Source: Terrirubrum flagellatum
GTDB lineage: Bacteria; Pseudomonadota; Alphaproteobacteria; Rhizobiales; Beijerinckiaceae
Length of the DNA: 64,000 nucleotides
Assembly (NCBI RefSeq): GCF_022059845.1
Contig: NZ_CP091851.1
Location: 5,135,501 to 5,199,500 of the forward strand
Direction of reading: 5' to 3'
Shown: positions 1 to 7,815 of the stretch, piece by piece
Position numbering within the stretch: position 1 is the first letter of the stretch
Layout of the letters: the number at the start of each line of letters is the position of its first letter
Position numbers and translations under genes: made by a program
Notes under the pieces: generated by a model
Seen by the model: the letters and a program-made list of their open reading frames with translations, nothing else
What the model was told of the DNA's origin: nothing
The model's database searches: none

Positions 1-209
1 TCGTTCAGCATCGCCTCTTCGGCCGGCGACAATCCGAACAATTCGGCCGCCTTCTTCGCCAACGGCTTCACCAGCTTCATCTGGCCGAGCAGCGCGCCGA
101 CCACGAGCGTCGGCGCCATGCCGCCGATCTCCTCGCTGATGTATTTCCAGCTCCAGCCCTTCTCGCGCTTGATGTCGCAAATCTTCTCGGTCAGTTCCGC
201 GCGCTTCAT
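1..209 (-). CDS. cynS: Cyanate hydratase (cyanase), N-terminal part
   Basis: Cyanase converts cyanate and bicarbonate to ammonia and CO2 in the cytoplasm. The gene is cut by the left window edge, so only the first 69 codons are present: the N-terminal helix-turn-helix-like domain with ELTEKICDIKREKGWSWKYI near residues 4-23 and the family-typical GALLGQM stretch. The catalytic C-terminal domain lies outside. Two in-frame ATGs exist. AGGAG touches the one at 215 but stands six bases from the one at 209, so 209 is preferred. It is divergent from the DUF2239 gene; a dyad in between may regulate either gene. Confidence 0.93.
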   Translation of the reverse strand, partial: MKRAELTEKICDIKREKGWSWKYISEEIGGMAPTLVVGALLGQMKLVKPLAKKAAELFGLSPAEEAMLN

Positions 210-265
210 CGTCATCTCCTGATTGCCCTGAGACGGCTGCAAGCTCCATGCCGGCGATCGGAATT

Positions 266-309
266 ATTACCCGGGTGATATTGACAACGCTATTTTATCC
301 GGGTAAATC
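266..309 (+). promoter_or_regulatory. Promoter with flanking inverted repeat between cynS and DUF2239 gene
   Basis: A TTGACA -35 box at 281-286 is followed after 17 bases by TAAATC at 304-309. The half-sites TTACCCGG (267-274) and CCGGGTAA (299-306) form a perfect inverted repeat bracketing the -35 box and reaching into the -10 box. The left half also contains the palindrome ACCCGGGT. This suits repressor control of the DUF2239 gene. The regulator is not identified. Confidence 0.5.
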
Positions 310-335
310 GCGCGGCGTTGATACGGAGATTTGAA

Positions 336-941
336 ATGCAGCGCGGAGGCTGGACCGCTTTCCACGGCGCGCGGCGCGTCGGACGTGAGGAGGGGGCAGA
401 AATTCTTGCGACGGAGCAATGGCGCGACGGACAAGCAGGCGATCCGTCGCTGCTGGTCTTCGACGACCTGACCGGGCGCGTTCTCGATGTCGATCTGTCG
501 CGACCGGCAGATGAGATTTTCGCGCTGCTCGATCGAGCCGCCGCGCCGGAATCGGATGAGCAGGGCGCGTCATCCCAAACGAAAGGCGTCGGCCGGCCAA
601 AGCTTGGCGTCGTCGCGCGTGAGATCACGCTCCTGCCGCGACATTGGGAATGGCTCGCCAGCCGGCCCGGCGGCGCATCGATCACCATCCGCAAGCTCGT
701 GGATGAGGCGCGCCGCGCAACGACAGACACCGATCGCGTGAAGACGGCGCAGGAAGCCGCCTATCGCGTCATGCATGCGCTGGCTGGAGACAGGCCGGGA
801 TATGAGGAGGCGCTGCGCGCGCTCTATGCGCGCGACGCCGCGCGATTCGATCGCATGATCGAATTCTGGCCGGCCGATGTCAGCGCCTATGTGCTTGAGA
901 TCGCCGCTCCGGTCTTCGTGCAGGCGGCGGACGCGGCGTGA
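336..941 (+). CDS. DUF2239 family protein
   Basis: This 201-residue protein matches the DUF2239 family by its core RPKLGVVAREITLLPRHWEWL and by GGASITIRKLVDEARR, which are characteristic of that proteobacterial family. Its molecular function is unknown. No signal peptide or membrane segment is seen. The ATG at 336 is preferred over an upstream in-frame TTG at 318 because CGGAG at 324-328 lies seven bases before it. The gene is preceded by a promoter and dyad and converges with the next gene three bases downstream. Confidence 0.8.
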   Translation: MQRGGWTAFHGARRVGREEGAEILATEQWRDGQAGDPSLLVFDDLTGRVLDVDLSRPADEIFALLDRAAAPESDEQGASSQTKGVGRPKLGVVAREITLLPRHWEWLASRPGGASITIRKLVDEARRATTDTDRVKTAQEAAYRVMHALAGDRPGYEEALRALYARDAARFDRMIEFWPADVSAYVLEIAAPVFVQAADAA

Positions 942-944
942 CGA

Positions 945-3053
945 TCAGTCGTCGTCTTTCGGCCCACGCCAGTTGACGATGCTCATGAGATTGCTGCTGG
1001 CGTCGGTCCAGAGCAGCAGCGAATCCGAGCCGTCGCGCCAGGGCGAGATCGACGCCTTCACCTGCGGAACCTCCCAGAATTTATCGTCGCGGCTGTAGAG
1101 CGCCCAGCTCACCACGTCCTCGCACTCCGTTTCGTCCGCCGGCGTTTCGACCCAGCGGACGCCGATGTTGAGCGCCTTCGCGAGGCCGCGATGCAGCGGC
1201 GCGATCTCGAACGTGTCGAGCTCGAAATTGACGGCGAGGATTCCATCCTGCGCGAGATGGGCGAGATAGGTCTTGAACGCCTCTTCGGTCATGAGATGCA
1301 TCGGCGGCGAAGCGCCGCGGAAGGCGTTGATGACGAGGATGTCGAATTTCTGCGGGCCGGGATTGGCGAGCTCGCGTTCGAGCACGAGGCGGCCGTCGCC
1401 CAGCGCGACCTCCACCTTCGCCTTGCCGTCGCGCACGAAGGTGAAATGCTTGTTGACGAGATCTAGCACCGCCGGATTGAGCTCGTAATAACGCATGAGA
1501 TCGCCGTCGCGACCGAGGCCGGCGATCATGCCGGCGCCGAGCCCGACAATGCCGATGCGCAGCGGCGCGTTCGGATTGGCGCGACGCTTCGCGTTGAACT
1601 GCACCGCCTTGCCCAGCGCGCTCGCCTGATTGAAGGCGCAGGACGGCTCCATCTTTCGCTCGGGCTTGCGGAACTGCGAACCCTGATCGACGCCCGCCTG
1701 CCGCATCACGAGATTGGCTTCTTCGGGGTCGTTCCACTGATCGCGTGCGACGCTGACGACGCCGTAGAAATTGCGCGCGCGATCGACGACGTCGGATGCG
1801 GCGATCGCCTCGCGCCAGACCATCACGCCGAGGCCTGCCGCGAATCCCGCCGCGCCCAGCGCGCCGACCGGGGTCAGCCACGACATCGAGCCGCCCTTGC
1901 GATCGCGCCAGAAGATATAGGCGCTCATCGCGCCGACAACGCCAAGAATGATCGGGAACTCGCGATACTCCGAGAAGACGAGCGGCGCCGCGAGCGCGAC
2001 GAGCAGGCCGCCGATCGCGCCGCCGATCGACATGGCGAGATAGAAGGCCGGCAACTGCCGCGGCCCCGGCTGCAGGCGCACCACCTCGGCGTGGCAGACC
2101 ATGCAGCCCGCAAAGAGCGCCGCGATATGCGCGATGAAATCGAGCACGAAGCGCGTCGGCGTGTCGGGCCTTCCCGACACCAGCACGATCGCCGCGATGA
2201 TAAGAAACGCTAGCGCGTAGAGACGCAGGTCGCCGCCATGCTGACGGCCGAAGGCGAGGGTGAAGCTGAGGAGATAGAGCGCGAGCGGCGCGATCCAGAG
2301 AAAGGGGATCACCGCCGACCATTGCGTGATCTGGTTGGTGGTCGCGAGCAGCAGGATCGAGCCGAAGGCGCTGTAGAGAATCCAGCGCGCGATGCGGGAG
2401 GATTCGAGCTTCTCCGGCGTCGCTTCATTCGCCTGTTCGATCGATCTGGGATGCGCGCGCCACGTCACGAGCGAGCAGACGGCGAAAAGGATGGCGTAAG
2501 CGACGAAGGCCCATGACCAGACCCTTGTCTGCACGCCCGTTGTCATCGCGCCCTCGAAGGCGAAGGGGTAACTCAAAAGACCGAGGAACGAGCCGAAGTT
2601 GCTCACCGCGAAAAGTTGTGACGGATTGGCCTTGGGATCGAGGCTCGCGAACCAGCGCGTGATCAGCGGCGATGTCGTCGCGAGAACGAGATAGGGGCCG
2701 CCGACGGTCGCCGCCAGAAGCGCGACAATGCGCCAGGTCGGATCGCCGGCATCGACAGGTTTCCAGCTTTCCGCCGGCGTGATCGGCAGCAGCAGAAGCA
2801 TCACAGCCAGCAGCGCGATCTGCGCCAGCGCCTGCTTCGCCACGGTCATCGGCCTCGTCAGCGCATAGGCGTAGGCGTAGCCGGCGAGCAGCGCCATCTG
2901 GAAGAACAGCATGCAGACGATCCAGGTCGTCGCCGCGCCGCCGAACCAGGGCAGGATGTATTTCGCCAGCATCGGCTGGACCTGAAACAGCAGGAAGCCG
3001 GCGACGCCCATGGTCGCGGCGAACAAGGTGCGAATCGCGGGCGTCGAAATCAT
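945..3053 (-). CDS. Fused membrane transporter-like / spermidine synthase-like protein
   Basis: A 702-residue two-part protein. Residues about 1-420 are strongly hydrophobic with roughly a dozen membrane segments. The C-terminal part holds a Rossmann methyltransferase/spermidine-synthase fold: VGLGAGMIAG near residue 500 (nucleotide binding), YELNPAV, GDGRLVLE and DILVINAFRG near 570-580. It belongs to the 'fused MFS/spermidine synthase' group, whose substrate is generally unknown. Polyamine synthesis is not established for such fusions. It ends three bases from the DUF2239 stop and its promoter side carries a perfect palindromic repeat. Confidence 0.85.
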   Translation of the reverse strand: MISTPAIRTLFAATMGVAGFLLFQVQPMLAKYILPWFGGAATTWIVCMLFFQMALLAGYAYAYALTRPMTVAKQALAQIALLAVMLLLLPITPAESWKPVDAGDPTWRIVALLAATVGGPYLVLATTSPLITRWFASLDPKANPSQLFAVSNFGSFLGLLSYPFAFEGAMTTGVQTRVWSWAFVAYAILFAVCSLVTWRAHPRSIEQANEATPEKLESSRIARWILYSAFGSILLLATTNQITQWSAVIPFLWIAPLALYLLSFTLAFGRQHGGDLRLYALAFLIIAAIVLVSGRPDTPTRFVLDFIAHIAALFAGCMVCHAEVVRLQPGPRQLPAFYLAMSIGGAIGGLLVALAAPLVFSEYREFPIILGVVGAMSAYIFWRDRKGGSMSWLTPVGALGAAGFAAGLGVMVWREAIAASDVVDRARNFYGVVSVARDQWNDPEEANLVMRQAGVDQGSQFRKPERKMEPSCAFNQASALGKAVQFNAKRRANPNAPLRIGIVGLGAGMIAGLGRDGDLMRYYELNPAVLDLVNKHFTFVRDGKAKVEVALGDGRLVLERELANPGPQKFDILVINAFRGASPPMHLMTEEAFKTYLAHLAQDGILAVNFELDTFEIAPLHRGLAKALNIGVRWVETPADETECEDVVSWALYSRDDKFWEVPQVKASISPWRDGSDSLLLWTDASSNLMSIVNWRGPKDDD

Positions 3054-3079
3054 GCGTATTCTTCTCCACCTACTTCATC

Positions 3080-3162
3080 GTCATCGCCGGGCTTGACCCG
3101 GCGATCCAGTTTTCATGTCGGCGCGCGTGGCCGTGGATCGCCGGGTCAAGCCCGGCGATGAC
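3080..3162. repeat. Palindromic intergenic repeat, family A
   Basis: Two 29-base arms (3080-3108 and 3134-3162) are perfect reverse complements around a 25-base spacer, and each arm is itself dyadic around CCGGGcttgaCCCGG. Related copies lie near 18568, 23176, 25602, 55966, 57193 and 60056, always between genes. It resembles the REP/BIME class of bacterial intergenic elements. Confidence 0.85.
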
Positions 3163-3195
3163 AGCTGGATAGAAGGAAATGTAAATCGCTCGCAT

Positions 3196-4125
3196 TCACG
3201 TCGCTGCGGACGCGCCTGGCGCCACGCCGAGATCCTTGTCCCAATAAGGAATCTGGCCATAGAGCGCGGCGAGAAAATCGATGAACAGCCGGACCTTGTG
3301 CGGCAGATGGCGGCGGCTGGGATAGACAGCGTGGATGGCGACGCGCTGCGAGGCGTGAACGTCAGGCAGCACCTGCTTCAATCGGCCCGAGCGTAATTCA
3401 GCGCCGACATCCCAGGTCGAGCGCAGCGCGACGCCGGCGCCGGCCAGAACCGCCTCGCGCACAACCTCGCTGGAATTGGTGCGCAGGCGGCTCTCGATCT
3501 TCACGACGGTTTCGCCATCAGGACCTTCGAGCCTGAGATGATCGGCGTTGTGGGCGAGCAGGCGATGATTCCCAAGATCGGCGATGCTCTTCGGCTCGCC
3601 GCGAGCGGCGATGTAGGCGGGACTGGCGCAGAGCAGGCGATGATTGGGCGCGAGCCGCTTCGCGACGAGGCTCGAATCCTGGAGATCGCCGATGCGGATC
3701 GCGACATCGAAGCCTTCGCCGATCACATCGACGAACGCGTCCGACAGTGAGAGATCGATCGTCAGCGCGGGATGCGCGTCGAGGAAGGGCGTGAGATGCG
3801 GCGCGACATGCATGCGGCCGAACGAGGTCGGCGCCGACACGCGCAAGGTCCCGCGCGCCTGCGTCGCGCCTGATGAAAGCCATTCCTCGGCCTCCTCGAC
3901 GCTCGAGAGAATCGAGACGACGCGCTCGAAGAATCCCTGGCCGGCTTCCGTCAGCGCCACCTTGCGGGTGGTGCGCTGGAACAGGCGCACATCGAGGCGC
4001 TCCTCCAGCGCGCGGATGCGTTTCGACACCTTGGCCGGCGAGACGCCAAGCTCGCGCGCCGCGGCTGACATGCCTCCCGTGGTGACGATGCGCGCAAACA
4101 GGTCGAGATCGGTCAGGCGGTCCAA
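3196..4125 (-). CDS. LysR-family transcriptional regulator
   Basis: 309 residues with an N-terminal winged helix-turn-helix (GGMSAAARELGVSPAKVSKR near residues 17-36, then RLFQRTTRKVALTEAG) and a periplasmic-binding-like effector domain. It is divergent from glcD with 123 bases between the starts, and that gap contains an ATTTCC-N5-GGAAAT dyad of LysR type. Control of the glycolate oxidase operon is therefore a reasonable inference. Enteric glc operons instead use a GntR-family regulator (GlcC). The effector is unknown. Confidence 0.9.
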   Translation of the reverse strand: MDRLTDLDLFARIVTTGGMSAAARELGVSPAKVSKRIRALEERLDVRLFQRTTRKVALTEAGQGFFERVVSILSSVEEAEEWLSSGATQARGTLRVSAPTSFGRMHVAPHLTPFLDAHPALTIDLSLSDAFVDVIGEGFDVAIRIGDLQDSSLVAKRLAPNHRLLCASPAYIAARGEPKSIADLGNHRLLAHNADHLRLEGPDGETVVKIESRLRTNSSEVVREAVLAGAGVALRSTWDVGAELRSGRLKQVLPDVHASQRVAIHAVYPSRRHLPHKVRLFIDFLAALYGQIPYWDKDLGVAPGASAAT

Positions 4126-4151
4126 GAACTCAGGCGGTCCAAGAGCGGATT

Positions 4152-4217
4152 ATTTCCGCAATGGAAATGATCCTCGACCTCCGGCTCTGGTTCAAGTCAT
4201 ATCGGGCGCGATATAAT
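4152..4217 (+). promoter_or_regulatory. LysR-type box and -10 region upstream of glcD
   Basis: The dyad ATTTCC-gcaat-GGAAAT (4152-4168) has the size of a LysR recognition site. Downstream lies TATAAT at 4212-4217 with only a poor -35 (GTTCAA at 4190-4195, 16-base spacer), as expected for an activator-dependent promoter. glcD starts 32 bases later. Confidence 0.5.
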
Positions 4218-4248
4218 GACCACCGCTTCGCGATCGAGGACATGAGCC

Positions 4249-5685
4249 ATGACCGCTATCGCCTTTCCCGCGCCTGACGCTGCGATCCTCGCGCGACGCG
4301 AGGCGATCATCGCCGATCTCGCGCGCCTGCTGCCGCCGCAGTCGCTCGTGACGACCGATGACGAGCGCCGCGTGTTCGAGACGGACGGGCTGACCGCTTA
4401 CCGCAAGCAGCCGCTCGCGGTGGCGCTGCCTTCGACAACGGAAGAAGCGGCCGCGGTGATGCGCTATTGCCATGAGAACGGCGTGCCGGTGGTGCCGCGC
4501 GGCGCGGGCACCTCGCTGTGCGGCGGCGCGATCCCGCAGGAGGATGCGGTGGTGATCGGGCTCGGCAAGATGAGCCGTATCATCGAGATCGACTATGCGA
4601 ACCGCGTCGCGCGCGTGCAGGCCGGCGTCACCAATCTCGCCATCACCGGCGCCGTACAGGCGGACGGATTCTTCTATGCGCCCGACCCGTCATCGCAGCT
4701 CGCCTGCACCATCGGCGGCAATATCGGCATGAATTCCGGCGGCGCGCATTGCCTGAAATACGGCGTCACCACCAACAATGTGCTGGGCCTCCGCATGGTG
4801 TTGAATGATGGGACGATCGTCGATCTCGGCGGCGATCATCTCGACAGCGCCGGCTATGACCTGCTTGGCCTGATGCATGGCTCGGAAGGTCAGCTTGGCC
4901 TCATCACTGAGGCGACGGTGCGGCTCCTGCGTTCGGCGGAAGGCGCGCGGCCCGTTCTCTTCGGCTTCGACACGAGCGAGGAGGCGGGCGCGGCGACAGC
5001 CGCGATCATCGCGGCCGGCATCATTCCCGTCGCGATCGAATTCATGGACAAGCCGGCGATCGAAATCTGCGAAGCCTATGCGAAGGCCGGCTATCCCCTC
5101 GATGTTGGTGCGCTGCTCATCGTCGAGGTCGAAGGCTCGGACGAGGAGATGGACGCGCAGTTGAAAGAGATCGTCGCCATCGCGAAGCAGCATGGCGTGA
5201 AGGTAGTGAAGGAATCGCAATCGGCGATGGAGGCGGCGCTGATCTGGAAGGGCCGCAAATCCGCCTTCGGCGCCACGGGAAGAATCGCCGATTATATCTG
5301 CATGGACGGAACGATCCCGACGGGCCAATTGCCCTACGTCCTGCAGAAGATGGACGAGATCGTGAAGCGTCACGGGTTGCGCGTCGCCAACGTGTTCCAT
5401 GCCGGCGATGGCAATTTGCATCCGCTCATCCTCTATAACTGCAACGACGCGCAAGAGCAGGCGAAGGCGGAAGAAGCGGGCAACGAAATCCTGAAGCTCT
5501 GCGTCGATGTCGGGGGATGCCTCACGGGCGAACATGGCGTCGGCATCGAGAAGCGGGATCTGATGACGCACCAGTTCACCAAGATCGATCTCGATCAGCA
5601 GATGCGCGTGCGCGCGGTGTTTGATCCGCCCTGGCTGCTCAATCCCGCGAAAGTGTTTCCGCTGGAAGGACGGATCGCGACGTGA
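4249..5685 (+). CDS. glcD: Glycolate oxidase FAD-linked subunit GlcD
   Basis: GlcD is the flavin subunit of the membrane-associated glycolate oxidase GlcDEF, which oxidises glycolate to glyoxylate. The 478-residue protein has the PCMH-type FAD-binding domain (VVPRGAGTSLCGG near 80-95) and the C-terminal FAD-oxidase domain with HAGDGNLHP near 385 and GEHGVGIEK near 427. Length is normal for the family. It heads the glc genes, which are interrupted downstream by a toxin-antitoxin pair that separates it from glcE. The divergent LysR gene is the likely regulator. Confidence 0.95.
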   Translation: MTAIAFPAPDAAILARREAIIADLARLLPPQSLVTTDDERRVFETDGLTAYRKQPLAVALPSTTEEAAAVMRYCHENGVPVVPRGAGTSLCGGAIPQEDAVVIGLGKMSRIIEIDYANRVARVQAGVTNLAITGAVQADGFFYAPDPSSQLACTIGGNIGMNSGGAHCLKYGVTTNNVLGLRMVLNDGTIVDLGGDHLDSAGYDLLGLMHGSEGQLGLITEATVRLLRSAEGARPVLFGFDTSEEAGAATAAIIAAGIIPVAIEFMDKPAIEICEAYAKAGYPLDVGALLIVEVEGSDEEMDAQLKEIVAIAKQHGVKVVKESQSAMEAALIWKGRKSAFGATGRIADYICMDGTIPTGQLPYVLQKMDEIVKRHGLRVANVFHAGDGNLHPLILYNCNDAQEQAKAEEAGNEILKLCVDVGGCLTGEHGVGIEKRDLMTHQFTKIDLDQQMRVRAVFDPPWLLNPAKVFPLEGRIAT

Positions 5686-5713
5686 CAAAATCCGCATTTT
5701 CCGTATAATACGG
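5682..5713 (+). promoter_or_regulatory. Own promoter and operator of the Phd/PemK module
   Basis: GTGACA (5682-5687, overlapping the glcD stop) and TATAAT (5704-5709) are 16 bases apart. The -10 box sits in the perfect palindrome CCGTATAATACGG (5701-5713), as expected for an operator bound by an autoregulating antitoxin. This makes the module independent of glc transcription. Confidence 0.65.
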
Positions 5714-5730
5714 GGAAGTGAGATACTGAC

Positions 5731-5994
5731 ATGAAGACGAAATCGGCGACGGCGACTGATGTCGCTAAACATTTCGGCGCATACATCGACGCGGCGAAGT
5801 CGGGACCGGTGAAGGTGACCAAGCACGACCGGACCGCGGCCTATCTGCTTTCGCCGGAATATTTCGAGCAACTGCTGCTCCGCGAGCGGCCGGCGCCGCG
5901 CGTCGATCAGGTTGACGAGGAATGGATCGCTGCGCTTGAGGCGGCGCAGGCGCCTCCCGAAGAAGACTACGAGATCACGGACTTCAAGGGTTGA
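5731..5994 (+). CDS. Type II antitoxin, Phd/YefM family
   Basis: This 87-residue protein has the Phd/YefM N-terminal DNA-binding fold (SATATDVAKHFGAYIDAAKSG and the following PVKVTKHDRTAAYLLSPEYF) and an acidic C-terminal tail suited to binding a toxin. It lies 45 bases after glcD and three bases before the PemK-like gene. The palindrome at its promoter suggests autoregulation. Family assignment is clear, but neutralisation of the neighbour is inferred from the pairing. Confidence 0.85.
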   Translation: MKTKSATATDVAKHFGAYIDAAKSGPVKVTKHDRTAAYLLSPEYFEQLLLRERPAPRVDQVDEEWIAALEAAQAPPEEDYEITDFKG

Positions 5995-5997
5995 TGC

Positions 5998-6435
5998 ATG
6001 GACCTCGCGCCGCCCCGGCCGGGCGAGGTCATCAGATACGCCTATCTCTGGATGAACGAGGCCAAGGCCGGACGTCGTGAAGGCGTGAAGATTCGCCCAT
6101 GCGCGGTCGTCATGGCGGTGGAGAAGCGCGATGGACAGATGATCGTTTCGGTGTCGCCGATCACTCACGCGCCGCCAGTACACGGTACTCGGGCCGTCGA
6201 GATTCCGCGCGAAGTCAAGATCAGACTCGGTCTCGACGACGAGCGCTCGTGGGTCGCGTGCAACGAGATCAACGATTTTGTTTGGCCGGGAACGGATATC
6301 AGCGCGATCCCACATCGAGAGCCGTCGACTGTTCGGTACGGCTTTCTCCCTTCAGTGCTTTTTGCGAAGATCAAGGCCGAGTTGATCGCGAGCGCGCGGA
6401 ATCAAGGGCTCGACCGCGTGCATCGCGACACATAG
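5998..6435 (+). CDS. PemK/MazF-like toxin
   Basis: 145 residues, read as a PemK/MazF-type growth inhibitor (typically a ribosome-dependent or free mRNA endoribonuclease). Visible features are the early PRPGEVIRYAYLW strand, the KIRPCAVVMAV segment with the family's RP motif, and ISVSPITH-type core strands (VSVSPITHA). It is longer than classical MazF (about 110 residues). It starts three bases after the antitoxin and ends ten bases before glcE, so the pair sits inside the glcDEF unit. Activity cannot be judged from sequence. Confidence 0.7.
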   Translation: MDLAPPRPGEVIRYAYLWMNEAKAGRREGVKIRPCAVVMAVEKRDGQMIVSVSPITHAPPVHGTRAVEIPREVKIRLGLDDERSWVACNEINDFVWPGTDISAIPHREPSTVRYGFLPSVLFAKIKAELIASARNQGLDRVHRDT

Positions 6436-6445
6436 ATCGCTCGAT

Positions 6446-7639
6446 ATGTCCTCGTCACATCATTCTCCCTCCAACTCCGCCGAAGCCGCCGCGATTATTT
6501 CCGAAGCGCGCGCGAAGAAGACGCCGCTCGCGATATCAGGCGGCGGCACGCGCAGCGCGATCGGCCGGCCGATGCAGACGGCCGCCGACATCACGACTGC
6601 GGCGCTCAACGGAATCACGCTCTACGAGCCGGCCGAGATGGTGATCGGCGCGAAGGCGGGCACGCCGCTTGGCGAGGTTCAGAAAACGCTTGCCGAGAAG
6701 GGCCAGCAGCTCGCCTTTGAGCCGATGGATCATCGCGCGCTGATGAGTTCAACAGGCGAGCCGACCATCGGCGCCATCGCCGCCGGCAATATCTCGGGGC
6801 CGCGACGCATCAATTTCGGCGCGGCGCGCGATTCGCTCATCGGCGTGAAGTTCATCAACGGCCGCGGCGAGGATGTGCAGTCGGGCGGCCGCGTGATGAA
6901 GAACGTCACCGGGCTTGATCTCGTGAAATTGTCCGCCGGCGCCTGGGGCACGCTCGGCTTCCTGCATGAGGTCACGTTCAAGGTCCTGCCGAAGCCGGAG
7001 ACGCAGCTCACGCTCCTGATCTCCGGGCTCGACGATGCGCGCGCGATCGCCGCGCTGTCAGCGGCGCTCGGCTCGCCATTCGAACCATCAGGCGCGGCGC
7101 ACCTGCCGCGCGACATCGATCGCGTCGCCAAGACGCTCATTCGTCTCGAAGGCTTTTCCGATTCGCTCCGCTATCGCGCCGGCCAATTGAAGGAGTTGCT
7201 TGCGGGCTATGGCGCGATCGATGTGCTCGAAGCAGACGCCTCTGAAATGCTGTGGCTTCGGGTACGCGATGCGACGTTCCTTGCCGAGCCGCGGGACAGA
7301 GCGGTGTGGCGTCTCTCCGTCGCGCCGACGCGCGGGCCTGAAATCGTCGCGCAAATTCGCCGTCAACGCGAGATCAGGCATTTCTACGATTGGGGCGGCG
7401 GGCTGATCTGGATCGCGACCGATGCGACAGGCGATGGCGGCGCGAGTGTCATTCGCGCGGCGATCGCTGCTTTCGACTCCGGCCATGCGACGCTGGTGCG
7501 TGGTTCGCAGGAGTTGCGCGACAGCGTCGACGTTTTTCAGCCGCTGCCTGAGCCGCTGATGAAATTGCAGAAGGGATTGAAAGCGAGTTTCGATCCCGAC
7601 GGGATTTTGAATCCGGGGAAGATGTATGCCGGCGTGTGA
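6446..7639 (+). CDS. glcE: Glycolate oxidase FAD-binding subunit GlcE
   Basis: 397 residues with one FAD-binding PCMH-type domain: PLAISGGGTRSAIGRP near residues 31-46, then LMSSTGEPTIGAIAAGNISGPRR and MKNVTGLDLVKLSAGAWGTLG. GlcE is the second flavoprotein-like subunit required for GlcDEF activity. It follows the toxin gene by ten bases, so it is probably read from both the glc and the toxin-antitoxin promoters. A palindromic repeat region of about 175 bases separates it from glcF. Confidence 0.93.
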   Translation: MSSSHHSPSNSAEAAAIISEARAKKTPLAISGGGTRSAIGRPMQTAADITTAALNGITLYEPAEMVIGAKAGTPLGEVQKTLAEKGQQLAFEPMDHRALMSSTGEPTIGAIAAGNISGPRRINFGAARDSLIGVKFINGRGEDVQSGGRVMKNVTGLDLVKLSAGAWGTLGFLHEVTFKVLPKPETQLTLLISGLDDARAIAALSAALGSPFEPSGAAHLPRDIDRVAKTLIRLEGFSDSLRYRAGQLKELLAGYGAIDVLEADASEMLWLRVRDATFLAEPRDRAVWRLSVAPTRGPEIVAQIRRQREIRHFYDWGGGLIWIATDATGDGGASVIRAAIAAFDSGHATLVRGSQELRDSVDVFQPLPEPLMKLQKGLKASFDPDGILNPGKMYAGV

Positions 7640-7644
7640 TCGGG

Positions 7645-7803
7645 CCGTCATCCCGTGCGCGGCGCGGCATGTGATGACGCGACGCAGACACGGGACCTTA
7701 TGATGATTCGCCAATTCCCAAACGATCCCGGATCAGCGGCGCATCATTGCATGCTGCGCCGCGTCCGGGATGACGAGTTGGCGCCGCAGCGCGTCCGGGA
7801 TGA
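7645..7803. repeat. Palindromic intergenic repeat cluster between glcE and glcF
   Basis: Several dyads built on GTCATCCCG and CGTCCGGGATGAC occur here, including ATCCCGGATcagcgGCGCA facing GCGCCgcgTCCGGGAT, with a second CGTCCGGGATGAC copy just before glcF. It may attenuate or stabilise the glc transcript. No protein-coding signal is seen. Confidence 0.6.
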
Positions 7804-7815
7804 CCGTCAGGACTG

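Noticed and set aside
4690-6315. 541-codon open frame antisense to glcD and the toxin-antitoxin pair
   Set aside because: It mirrors the high-GC coding strand, gives Arg/His-rich low-quality protein without any domain and conflicts with well-supported genes.
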